DNA of 11,008 bases from Betaproteobacteria bacterium (GTDB lineage Bacteria; Pseudomonadota; Gammaproteobacteria; Burkholderiales; SG8-41), in assembly GCA_025356695.1 (NCBI GenBank), contig JANXSE010000237.1, positions 1 through 11,008 on the forward strand. The letters run 5' to 3'. Position numbers and translations under genes: made by a program. Shown piece after piece: positions 1-6,397 of the stretch (its first letter is position 1; every line of letters begins with the position of its first letter). Below the pieces are notes generated by a model, which saw only the letters and a list, made by a program, of their open reading frames with translations, was not told the DNA's origin and ran no database searches.

Positions 1-645
1 TACGACGCGATCAAGGATTTCGCGCCGGTGATGATGGTGGCCGGCTCACCGATGGTGCTGATCGCCAACCCCGCGCACAACGTGCGCTCGCTGCCGCAAC
101 TCATCGAACTCGCCAAAGCAAAACCCGGCTCGCTCAATTACGCCTCGTCGGGCAGCGGCGCGATCACGCATCTGGGCATGGTGCGCATGATGCGCATGAC
201 CAACATCGACATGGCACATGTGCCGTTCAAGGGCAGCGTGCCGGCAACTTCGTCGGTGATCGCCGGCGAAACCGCGGTGGCCTTCTCGACCATACCGGCG
301 GCAGTGCCGCAGGCGAAAGCGGGCCGCCTCAATCTGCTGGCGATATCATTTCCGAAACGTTCGCCGCAACTGCCCGAGGTGCCGACCATCGCCGAGACCG
401 TCGGCGAATTCGACCTCGGACTTTATTCGGGGCTGTGGGCGCCGGCCGGCACGCCGCGCGCCATCATCACGAAGCTCTACAGCGAATTCAACGCGGCGAT
501 GGAACAGCCCAAGATCAGGGAAGTGCTTGCCGCCAATTCCGCCGAGGTCAGCCGCATGACCACGGCGCAGTTCGGCGATTATGTGGCACATGAAATCAGC
601 GTGTGGGGCGAGATCATCCGCGCCGCCGGCATCAAGATCGATTAA
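1..645 (+). CDS. Bug/TctC-family periplasmic tricarboxylate-type solute-binding protein, 5' truncated by window edge
   Basis: This is the C-terminal 214 residues of a Bug receptor; the reading frame is open from base 1 and ends at TAA 643-645. The first residues, YDAIKDFAPV, match the family's 'YDxxxDFAPI' strand. Later family signatures follow in the usual order: a P-x-L-x-x-L-I-x-L-A-K-A-K-P-G helix, the SSGSGAITHLG ligand-loop segment, 'HVPFKG' where most members have 'HVPYKG', and the hinge/closing-domain segment ending in 'GLWAPAGTP'. Full-length members are about 320-330 residues, so roughly 110 residues, including the signal peptide and the first ligand loop, lie to the left. Known members bind carboxylates or other small acids in the periplasm and deliver them to TctAB-type permeases. 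The ligand here is unknown. The SDR gene starts 27 nt downstream on the same strand, so the two are probably co-transcribed. Confidence 0.95.
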   Translation, partial: YDAIKDFAPVMMVAGSPMVLIANPAHNVRSLPQLIELAKAKPGSLNYASSGSGAITHLGMVRMMRMTNIDMAHVPFKGSVPATSSVIAGETAVAFSTIPAAVPQAKAGRLNLLAISFPKRSPQLPEVPTIAETVGEFDLGLYSGLWAPAGTPRAIITKLYSEFNAAMEQPKIREVLAANSAEVSRMTTAQFGDYVAHEISVWGEIIRAAGIKID

Positions 646-660
646 CCAACTTTTCAATTC

Positions 661-665
661 AGGAG
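661..665 (+). promoter_or_regulatory. ribosome binding site of the SDR-like gene
   Basis: AGGAG lies 7 nt before the ATG at 673 and within the 27-nt gap after the Bug stop codon, supporting separate initiation inside one transcript. Confidence 0.75.
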
Positions 666-672
666 CATCAGC

Positions 673-1467
673 ATGGATCTAGGCATCAAGGGCCGCGTTG
701 CAATCGTGACCGGCGGCAGCCGCGGCATCGGCCGCGAAACGGCGCGTCAATTCCTCGAAGAAGGCGTGCGCGTCATGATCTGCGGCCGCAACGCGGAATC
801 GATCGAAAAGACGCGCGCCGAACTCGCCAAACAGACCGGTGGCGAGATCAAGTGCATGGTCGCCGACCTGACGAAGGAGGCCGACATCAAGAAACTCGTC
901 GATGAAACCGTCAAGCAGTTCGGCACCGTGGACATCCTCGTCAACAACGCGGGCCAGATGTACTCGGGCCGCTACGAAGTGATGACCGATGAAGGCCTGA
1001 AGGAACAGCTTGAAACGAAGCTCTTCGGCTTCATCCGCGCGATCCGCCTCGTCTACCCGATCATGAAGGCAAAGAAGTGGGGCCGCATCGTCAACACGAT
1101 CGGTGGCGCCGGCAAGGAACCGGACCCTTACATGTTCGGCAGCGGCATCACCAACAGTGCCCTGCTCAATATCACCAAATCGCTCTCGACCGAATTCGGC
1201 GAAGACGGCGTACACGTCAACGCCATCTGCCCGGGCTGGGTGGACACCAACCTGTGGCAACGCAATGCGCAGGGCCTGAAAGCCGAACTAAACGCCAAAG
1301 ACGAAGCCGAAGCGCGCAAACTCGCCGCGCGCCGCAATGCGCTCAACCGCTTCGGCAAACCCGAAGAACTCGCCAACGCGACGGTCTTCCTCTGCTCCGA
1401 GCGCGCGAGCTATATCACCGGGGTGTCGCTGAATCTCGACGGCGGGCGGTTGAAGGGGCTTTGGTAA
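673..1467 (+). CDS. SDR-family (Rossmann) protein with non-canonical active site
   Basis: This 264-residue protein has the size and fold pattern of classical short-chain dehydrogenases/reductases. Visible motifs are the dinucleotide-binding TGGSRGIG (13-20), the NNAG strand-4 motif (91-94), CPGWVDT (186-192) and a C-terminal 'ITGVSLNLDGG'. R39 after strand 2 would suit NADP(H), which is an inference. The catalytic tetrad is missing. By motif alignment the Asn of 'DvNlxG' is K116, the Ser after strand 5 is G144, and the YxxxK pair is S157 and N161 (SGITN). It may be a pseudoenzyme or use other chemistry; I recall related 'SDR family' proteins with GNAALM-like segments at this site, so it is probably a subfamily and not a decayed gene. 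AGGAG at 661-665, 7 nt before ATG, fixes the start. It follows a Bug receptor by 27 nt. Confidence 0.93.
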   Translation: MDLGIKGRVAIVTGGSRGIGRETARQFLEEGVRVMICGRNAESIEKTRAELAKQTGGEIKCMVADLTKEADIKKLVDETVKQFGTVDILVNNAGQMYSGRYEVMTDEGLKEQLETKLFGFIRAIRLVYPIMKAKKWGRIVNTIGGAGKEPDPYMFGSGITNSALLNITKSLSTEFGEDGVHVNAICPGWVDTNLWQRNAQGLKAELNAKDEAEARKLAARRNALNRFGKPEELANATVFLCSERASYITGVSLNLDGGRLKGLW

Positions 1468-1486
1468 GCCTCAACCAGGAAACACC

Positions 1487-1521
1487 GTAGCCCGGAATAC
1501 GCTGCGCCCGTTCCGGGCTAC
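1487..1521. repeat. REP-like palindrome, family A copy 1
   Basis: A perfect 11-bp inverted repeat (GTAGCCCGGAA at 1487-1497 and TTCCGGGCTAC at 1511-1521) surrounds a 13-nt loop. It lies 20 nt after the SDR stop codon and could form a strong hairpin that terminates or stabilises the Bug-SDR transcript, although no T-run follows. The same 35-nt element, 30/35 identical by hand alignment, recurs in opposite orientation at 10168-10202. It is therefore a dispersed repeat and not only a local hairpin. Confidence 0.85.
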
Positions 1522-1620
1522 ACCATCCAATCCGTGTTGATGTTAAATTCGGATTTCACGTGACCCGAAGCGCCGCATTCCGGCGGCGCGAAACAACAAT
1601 CAACCACAGAACGCACCCCC

Positions 1621-1989
1621 ATGGATGAACTCAAAAAAACCCAATTAATCGCGGCCTGGATCCTGGCGCAGGAAGAAGAAGACGACGATGCCCAGGCGAT
1701 CCAGACCTTTGCGCTGCTGCCGAATGAAAATCCCGCGCTTTGCTGGGAGCTCATCCTGCGCATCCATGCCGAGCCGATCTCCAAAAGCGTGCGCGCCATT
1801 CTGGCCGCCAGCCCGCTCGAAGACCTGCTCGTCTACCACGGCAAGGAATTTTTCCCGAAGGTCAAAGCCGTGGCGCTGAAAGACCCGCTGTTCCGCCAGA
1901 TGCTGGGCGAGGTCTGGCTCGACAAAAAGAAGTCGCCGATCTGGCAGGAATTTTACGAACTGGCGGGCGTGACGCCGAAGTTTTCCTGA
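1621..1989 (+). CDS. Hypothetical protein, DUF6869-like
   Basis: This 122-residue cytoplasmic protein has no signal peptide or membrane segment. It begins with a helix (MDELKKTQLIAAWI), then an acidic EEEDDD patch (18-23). The pattern 'NPALCWELILRI' (37-48), 'AASPLEDLLVYHG' (62-74) and 'DPLFRQMLGEVW' (88-99) resembles what I recall of DUF6869, a family of unknown function with a conserved 'GPLEDLLxxHG...DPrFrxxLggVW' core. No catalytic residues can be assigned. No good Shine-Dalgarno sequence precedes ATG 1621; the start is chosen because no in-frame alternative gives a better N terminus and the next Met is far inside. The lipoprotein gene follows 35 nt after the stop. The function is unknown and the family name is moderately certain. 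Confidence 0.8.
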   Translation: MDELKKTQLIAAWILAQEEEDDDAQAIQTFALLPNENPALCWELILRIHAEPISKSVRAILAASPLEDLLVYHGKEFFPKVKAVALKDPLFRQMLGEVWLDKKKSPIWQEFYELAGVTPKFS

Positions 1990-2024
1990 GGCTGGCCGGG
2001 GTTTGAACAAGGGGCATGGAAAAC

Positions 2025-2249
2025 ATGAAATTTCAAACGATTTTTGCCTTGCTGCTTAGCGCCACCCTTGCCGCGTGCGCGACACCGGCGCTGACGCTGA
2101 AAAACGATAAAACCGGGCAGGTCGTGCAATGCGGCGGCGACGCCACCGGCTCCATGGTCGGCGGAATGATCGGCTACAACGTGCAGAAAAACAACGACGA
2201 AACCTGCGCCAAGAATTACGAAGCCCAGGGCTTCAAGCGCGTCAAATAG
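2025..2249 (+). CDS. Small putative lipoprotein
   Basis: A 74-residue protein starts MKFQTIFALLLSATLAAC. It has a positive N terminus, a hydrophobic stretch and an LAAC lipobox, so C18 would be lipidated after signal peptidase II cleavage. The mature part is only about 57 residues. It has two further cysteines that might pair, a glycine-rich GSMVGGMIG segment, and a charged tail (YEAQGFKRVK). An in-frame ATG at 2016 would add three residues (MEN). I prefer 2025 because the purine-rich AAGGGG at 2009-2014 is 10 nt from it but only 1 nt from 2016. Small Cys-containing lipoproteins of this kind are common in Betaproteobacteria and have no known function. The gene ends before a palindromic repeat that separates it from a convergent Bug gene. 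Confidence 0.8.
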   Translation: MKFQTIFALLLSATLAACATPALTLKNDKTGQVVQCGGDATGSMVGGMIGYNVQKNNDETCAKNYEAQGFKRVK

Positions 2250-2289
2250 ATATCGGAGCGCTCCGCAAAACATCCGCGGCTGCAGCCTC

Positions 2290-2377
2290 GTAGGGCGCAA
2301 TAACTGAAAGGCATTGCGCCGGATTTTTGTCGTGGCCGTGTCATTCGGCGCAATGCGCTTCGCTTATTGCGCCCTAC
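2290..2377. repeat. Nested REP-like palindrome between convergent genes (family B copy 1)
   Basis: An outer perfect 14-bp inverted repeat (GTAGGGCGCAATAA at 2290-2303 and TTATTGCGCCCTAC at 2364-2377) encloses an inner perfect 10-bp pair (GCATTGCGCC at 2311-2320 and GGCGCAATGC at 2347-2356). It fills most of the 140-nt gap between the lipoprotein and the oppositely oriented Bug gene, so it may act as a two-way terminator. The right half (2347-2378) also forms a compact hairpin unit, and its core AATGCGCTTCGCTT plus GCCCTACG recurs at 8333-8363. Confidence 0.85.
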
Positions 2378-2389
2378 GCGCGACCGGCG

Positions 2390-3370
2390 CTAATCCGCCT
2401 TGATGTTCATTTCGCGGATCACCTTGTTCCATAACGCCGTGTCCGCGGCGATGGTCGCACGGAAGGCCTCCGGTGAACTCGCCACCACCTCGGCGCCTTC
2501 GCGCGTGACCCGTTCGGCAACTTCCGGCGCGCGCGCGGCCTTCACCGCGTGTTCGTTGAGGAGCTTGATCAGCGCGGGCGGCGTGGCAGCGGGAGCAAGC
2601 ACGCCGACCCAGGTATTGAACTCGTAACCGGGCACGCCCGACTCGGCCACCGTCGGCACATTGGGCAGCGCCGTGATGCGCTGTCTGCTGGTAACGGCGA
2701 GCGCGCGCAAACGCCCTGCACTGATCTGGCCGCCCATGGCGACCAGCGTCTGCATCGAGAGATCGCATTCGCCGGAAATCAGCGCGATCAGCGCCGGGCC
2801 GCCGCCCTTGTAGGCGACGTGCACGAGATCGGTCTTCGTCATGTAGCGGAAGAGTTCGGTGGCCAGATGCGGCAGCGTGCCCGCCCCCGACGAGGTGTAT
2901 TTGAGTTCACCCGGCTTCGCCTTCGCCAGTGCAATCAGCTCTTTCACCGTGCGCACCGGCACCGACGGATGTACGAACAGCACGCTCGCGCCGTTGATCA
3001 CCAGTGAAATCGGCGCGAAATCGCGCTCGGGCTTGAACGTGATATTCGGAAACAGACTCGGGTTGGCGACGATCGGCACAGTGTTGATGAGCAGCGTGTA
3101 GCCGTCGGGCGCGGCGCGCGCCACCGCCTCCATGCCGATGTTGCTCGAGGCGCCGGCGCGGTTGTCGAGCACCACGCTCTGGCCGAGCGACTCGGAAATT
3201 TTGGGCGCAATCAATCTTGCCACAGTGTCGACGCTGCCGCCGGGCGGAAACGGCACGATCATGCGGATCGGCTTGGCAGGATATTGCTGTGCCAGCGCGC
3301 CAGGGCTTATGGTGCACGCAATCGCGATGGCAGCACACAAGCTTGCGCCGCGCGACGGGAGATTCGACAT
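2390..3370 (-). CDS. Bug/TctC-family periplasmic solute-binding protein
   Basis: This 326-residue receptor has a Sec signal peptide of about 27 residues ending near 'GALAQ', then the family opening 'QYPAKPIRMIVPFPPGG', which forms the first ligand loop. 'VLDNRAGASSNIG', 'AAPDGYTLL', 'SSGAGTLPHLA' and 'HVAYKGGGPAL' follow in normal order, and the C terminus is complete (IREMNIKAD). Family members bind a small carboxylate-like ligand in a two-lobed cleft. The ligand here is unknown. ATGs occur at 3382, 3373 and 3370. GGAGG lies at 3380-3376, overlapping the first, 2 nt from the second and 5 nt from the third, so I choose 3370 (MSNLPSRG). The gene stands alone, divergent from the receptor starting at 3505, with no permease gene beside it. 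Confidence 0.95.
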   Translation of the reverse strand: MSNLPSRGASLCAAIAIACTISPGALAQQYPAKPIRMIVPFPPGGSVDTVARLIAPKISESLGQSVVLDNRAGASSNIGMEAVARAAPDGYTLLINTVPIVANPSLFPNITFKPERDFAPISLVINGASVLFVHPSVPVRTVKELIALAKAKPGELKYTSSGAGTLPHLATELFRYMTKTDLVHVAYKGGGPALIALISGECDLSMQTLVAMGGQISAGRLRALAVTSRQRITALPNVPTVAESGVPGYEFNTWVGVLAPAATPPALIKLLNEHAVKAARAPEVAERVTREGAEVVASSPEAFRATIAADTALWNKVIREMNIKAD

Positions 3371-3375
3371 CATTG

Positions 3376-3380
3376 CCTCC
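3376..3380 (-). promoter_or_regulatory. ribosome binding site deciding the start of the 2390-3370 receptor
   Basis: On the minus strand GGAGG sits 5 nt before the ATG at 3370-3368. The upstream in-frame ATG at 3382 overlaps it and cannot use it, so the shorter protein is the better model. Confidence 0.6.
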
Positions 3381-3450
3381 ATCCGGTAAACGTCGGCGCG
3401 ACCATTCTGCGGATCATCTGCCCGGGTTTCATTCTACTGCGCCAGCGCCC

Positions 3451-3478
3451 TCAACACAGCCACCCTGCGCGCTACAAT
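3451..3478 (+). promoter_or_regulatory. candidate sigma-70 promoter for the 3505-4470 receptor
   Basis: TCAACA (3451-3456; 4/6 to consensus) and TACAAT (3473-3478; 5/6) are 16 nt apart, placing a start near 3485, just before the GGAGGA at 3493-3498. On the opposite strand of this divergent region TAGAAT (complement of 3431-3436; 5/6) could be the -10 of the leftward receptor, although its -35 is poor. The two would overlap and may be co-regulated. This rests on inspection only. Confidence 0.35.
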
Positions 3479-3504
3479 GCCGCCACAAGAATGGAGGAGA
3501 CCGC

Positions 3505-4470
3505 ATGGACCGTTTGCCTTTTCTGTGCGGCGCACTGAGCGCCGTCCTGCTGCCCGCCGCCACCGCCGGCGCGCAGCCCTATCCGGACAAGCCGCTGCGC
3601 ATCATCGTCATGAGCACGCCGGGTTCGGGCGCCGACATCGTCACTCGCCTCGTCGCCGCAAAAATGACCGATGCGTTCGGCCAGCAGGTGGTGGTCGACA
3701 ACCGACCCGGTGCCAGCGGCAACATCGGCGCCGAGACCGCGGCGCGCGCCGCGCCCGACGGTTACACACTGGCGATGATCACCTCGCAGCAGCCCAACGT
3801 GGTCGCGCTGCTCGACAAGCTGCCCTACGATCTGGTGCGCGACTTCGCGCCGATCAGCCTGCTCGCATCGGCGCCCTACTTCATGATCGTACATCCATCG
3901 GTGGCCGCCACCAGCATCAAGGAACTCGTCGCGCTCGCCAAAGCCAAACCCGGCACACTGAGCTATGGCTCGGCCGGCTCCGGTTCGTCGCCGCATCTCG
4001 CCACCGAGGTGTTCAGAAGCATGACCGGTATCACCCTGCTGCACGTGCCGTACAAGGGCACCACCCCGGCGCTGACCGACACCATGGCCGGCCAGATCCA
4101 CCTTGCGATTCTCGTCGCGCCGCTGGTCCTGCCATCGGTCAAGGCCGGCAAGGTGCGCGCGCTCGGCGTTACCACCCTCAAGCGCTCGGCACTGGCGCCG
4201 GAAATGCCGACCATCGCCGAATCGGTGCCGGGCTACGAATGGTCCGGTTGGTACGGGATCGTCGCACCGGCGAAAACGCCATCCGCGATCATCGCGCGGC
4301 TCAACGCGCAGCAGAACGAGTCGATCAAGTCGGCCGAGTTCAAGGAGCGCCTTGCCGGCGTCGGCGCCGAACCGATCGGCAGCACGCCACAGGAATACGG
4401 TGCGCATATCAAAACGCAGCTCGAGAAGATGAAACTCGCCATCAAGCTGGCGGGCGTGAAGGCGGATTAG
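3505..4470 (+). CDS. Bug/TctC-family periplasmic solute-binding protein
   Basis: This 321-residue receptor starts at ATG 3505, 6 nt after GGAGGA (3493-3498); the open frame upstream of this has no comparable start. The signal peptide is about 24 residues (MDRLPFLCGALSAVLL... ending TAGAQ). Family segments include 'PYPDKPLRIIV', 'VVDNRPGASGNIGAE', 'AAPDGYTLAM', 'YDLVRDFAPISLL', 'GSAGSGSSPHLATE' and 'HVPYKGTTPALTD'. The first ligand loop reads VMSTPGSGADIVTR where most relatives have VPFPPGGxxDxxAR. This may mean a different ligand (inference). It is divergent from the receptor at 2390-3370, which suggests a shared control region. It ends 101 nt before the ABM-domain gene and may or may not be co-transcribed with it. 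Confidence 0.95.
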   Translation: MDRLPFLCGALSAVLLPAATAGAQPYPDKPLRIIVMSTPGSGADIVTRLVAAKMTDAFGQQVVVDNRPGASGNIGAETAARAAPDGYTLAMITSQQPNVVALLDKLPYDLVRDFAPISLLASAPYFMIVHPSVAATSIKELVALAKAKPGTLSYGSAGSGSSPHLATEVFRSMTGITLLHVPYKGTTPALTDTMAGQIHLAILVAPLVLPSVKAGKVRALGVTTLKRSALAPEMPTIAESVPGYEWSGWYGIVAPAKTPSAIIARLNAQQNESIKSAEFKERLAGVGAEPIGSTPQEYGAHIKTQLEKMKLAIKLAGVKAD

Positions 4471-4489
4471 CGCAGAGGCCATATCCCGC

Positions 4490-4517
4490 TTGCATTTTCA
4501 GGCCGCATGCGTAGCAT
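4490..4517 (+). promoter_or_regulatory. weak candidate promoter for the ABM-Bug pair
   Basis: TTGCAT (4490-4495) and TAGCAT (4512-4517) are 16 nt apart in the 101-nt gap before the ABM gene. They match the consensus at 3/6 and 4/6, so this is only a candidate. Confidence 0.18.
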
Positions 4518-4571
4518 GATCGTCCGGTCACCGGAAAATCCGGGGCCACCGACCAATAACGGGGGAGAACC

Positions 4572-5267
4572 ATGCTGAAATTTTCACGTCTGCTCGTCGC
4601 CATCGCCATGCTGTCGCTGGGCTTCACGCAGGTTGCACGCGCCGCGGATAGCGACACCGCCTACATCGTCACCTATTTCGACACCAACTTCGCCGACAAG
4701 GACAAGGTGCGCCCGCTCGCCAAAAAACTCAGCGACGCCAGCATGAAGGAAGCGGGCAATCTGCGTTTCGAAGTGCTGCAGCGTATCGGCCAGCCTGACC
4801 AGTTCGTGATTCTGGAAGCCTGGAAAGACAAGGCTGCGCTGACCGCTCATGCGGAAGCCGCGCACACCAAAGAATTCCGCGAAAAGCTTTCAGGACTGCT
4901 ACGCAGCGCCTACGACGAGCGCCCGCACTCGGCGCTCGGGATCGGCGCGGTAAACACACCAGCGGCGCAGAGCAAAGGCGGGATATTTGCGGTGACCCAC
5001 GTCGATATCGTGCCGACCGAAAAAGAACGCGGCATCAACCTCGTCAAGGACATGACCGCCAACAGCCGCAGCGACGCCGGCAACATCCGCTTTGAGGTGC
5101 TGACGCAAATCAGCCGCCCGAACCACGTGACGGTGGTCGAGATCTGGAAAAACAAAGCGGCGAGCGATGCCGGCGAAGCGGCACCGCACAAGGTGAAGTT
5201 CCGCGAAACACTGGCGCCGATGAGCGGCAGCCTCTATGACGAGCGTTTCTACCGCTCGATCAACTAG
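4572..5267 (+). CDS. Exported tandem antibiotic-biosynthesis-monooxygenase (ABM)-domain protein
   Basis: A 231-residue protein has a Sec signal peptide (about 1-24, ending VARA before ADSD) and two copies of a ferredoxin-like ABM domain, at about 29-116 and 138-224. The copies are clearly related: residues 61-89 and 169-197 are 16/29 identical (AGNxRFEVL...P...E.WKxKAA), 108 residues apart. Each copy ends in a YDER motif (114-117, 222-225). Single-domain ABM proteins such as YgiN act on quinones or aromatic compounds, or bind haem in the IsdG-type branch. Such proteins are usually cytoplasmic dimers, so export and internal duplication stand out; the tandem may mimic the dimer. H98 and H206 are the only histidines at roughly matching sites. 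GGGGGAG at 4561-4567 precedes ATG 4572. A Bug receptor gene starts 9 nt after the stop, so the two probably form an operon and may share a substrate (inference). Confidence 0.88.
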   Translation: MLKFSRLLVAIAMLSLGFTQVARAADSDTAYIVTYFDTNFADKDKVRPLAKKLSDASMKEAGNLRFEVLQRIGQPDQFVILEAWKDKAALTAHAEAAHTKEFREKLSGLLRSAYDERPHSALGIGAVNTPAAQSKGGIFAVTHVDIVPTEKERGINLVKDMTANSRSDAGNIRFEVLTQISRPNHVTVVEIWKNKAASDAGEAAPHKVKFRETLAPMSGSLYDERFYRSIN

Positions 5268-5276
5268 ATTTCAGCG

Positions 5277-6254
5277 ATGCAACAACGCGCCGGCGCGGCG
5301 ATGTTCACTGCCGCCCTCGGCGCGTTTTTTATTGTGAGCGCTGGCGCGCAGACCTTCCCGAACCGCGCGCTGCGGCTCGTCATCCCGTTTGCCCCGGGCG
5401 GCACCGCCGACATCATCGGTCGCCCGCTGGCGCAGAAAATGGCCGAAGCCCTCGGCCAGCCGGTGATAGTCGAAAACCGTGGTGGCGCCGGCGGCGCGGC
5501 GGGTGCGGCCAATGTTGCGTCGTCGGCCCCGGACGGCTACGCGCTGCTGCTTGGCGTGAACGGTTTTCTCACAATCCTGCCGGGTTTTACCGAGCTGTCT
5601 TACGACCCCGTGGCGGACTTTTCGCCGATTGCGACCATTGCCTCGTCGCAGTTTGTGCTGGTCGCGCATCCGTCGGTGCCTGCGCGCAATCTGCAAGAAC
5701 TGCTCGCACTGGCGAAGTCGCAACCGGCACGGCTCACGTTCGCCTCGACCGGCAACGGCACCGTCAATCATGTCGCCGGCGAACTGCTTAACAGTATGGC
5801 CGGCATCAAGACCACACACGTGCCTTACAAGGGCACCGGCCCGATGATGCTTGATTTGCTGGCCGGGCATATTGATTTCGGGTTTCCCGGCGTGTCGTCG
5901 GTACTGCCATACATCAGCGCGGGAAAACTCAAAGGGCTTGCCGTCACCGGCGCCACGCGTTCGATCGCGCTGCCCGCGGTACCGACGATAGGCGAAGCTG
6001 CACTGCCCGGCTATGAGGCCACGTCGTTCTGGGGCGTGCTGGCACCGGCGAAAACGCCCGCCGACATCGTACGGCGCCTGAATGCCGCCGTGCTCGATGC
6101 ATTAAAACATTCGGAGCTGCGCGATTCGTACACGCGCCAGGGCAACGACATCACACCGGGCACACCCGAGGCCTTCGCCGCATTGATCCGCAGCGACACC
6201 GTAAAATGGGCGCGCGTGATCAAGTCAACCGGCGTTCGTCTCGATGGACTGTAG
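5277..6254 (+). CDS. Bug/TctC-family periplasmic solute-binding protein
   Basis: This 325-residue receptor has a short signal peptide (about 24 residues, ending SAGAQ). Family motifs are 'TFPNRALRLVIPFAPGGTADIIGR', broken here as TFPNRALRLV then IPFAPGG, followed by 'VIVENRGGAGGAAGA', 'SAPDGYALLL', 'YDPVADFSPIATI', 'STGNGTVNHVAGE' and 'HVPYKGTGPMM'. The C terminus is complete (STGVRLDGL). There is no clear Shine-Dalgarno sequence before ATG 5277, and the start lies 9 nt after the stop of the ABM-domain gene, so translation probably depends on coupling to that gene. An internal ATG at 5301 would leave a signal peptide too short to be likely. The ligand is unknown, and the ABM neighbour hints at an aromatic or quinone-like compound, which is inference only. 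A palindromic repeat follows directly after the stop codon. Confidence 0.95.
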   Translation: MQQRAGAAMFTAALGAFFIVSAGAQTFPNRALRLVIPFAPGGTADIIGRPLAQKMAEALGQPVIVENRGGAGGAAGAANVASSAPDGYALLLGVNGFLTILPGFTELSYDPVADFSPIATIASSQFVLVAHPSVPARNLQELLALAKSQPARLTFASTGNGTVNHVAGELLNSMAGIKTTHVPYKGTGPMMLDLLAGHIDFGFPGVSSVLPYISAGKLKGLAVTGATRSIALPAVPTIGEAALPGYEATSFWGVLAPAKTPADIVRRLNAAVLDALKHSELRDSYTRQGNDITPGTPEAFAALIRSDTVKWARVIKSTGVRLDGL

Positions 6255-6310
6255 GGTGCGCATCGCGCACGCGGGACGCCGTTGAATGGTGTGCAGTGCG
6301 CACCCTGCAC
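6251..6310. repeat. REP-like palindrome after the 5277-6254 receptor (family C)
   Basis: AGGGTGCGCA (6253-6262) and its exact complement TGCGCACCCT (6297-6306) form a 10-bp inverted repeat. Inside or across it lie a second hairpin (GTGCGC-ATC-GCGCAC, 6256-6270) and a third (GTGCAG 6291-6296 with CTGCAC 6305-6310). The left arm overlaps the TAG stop codon of the receptor gene. It resembles the GTAGGG-type arms of the family B elements and may terminate the ABM-Bug transcript. Confidence 0.75.
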
Positions 6311-6397
6311 CATCCGAATTGCCGCGAGCGGCGGAGTTTTTGCCCGCCCCTGTGTTAACATTTTTGCATTCCCCAACGCATTTTTTGAAAGGCAATC

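Noticed and set aside
3217..3504. Upstream extension of the 3505-4470 receptor frame
   Set aside because: It runs through the divergent gene's coding and control region and lacks a signal peptide. ATG 3505 has a strong ribosome-binding site.
3472..4482. 336-codon minus-strand open frame opposite a Bug gene
   Set aside because: It is Arg/His/Gly-rich, has no family motif, and mirrors the receptor gene. GC-rich DNA often leaves the antisense frame open.
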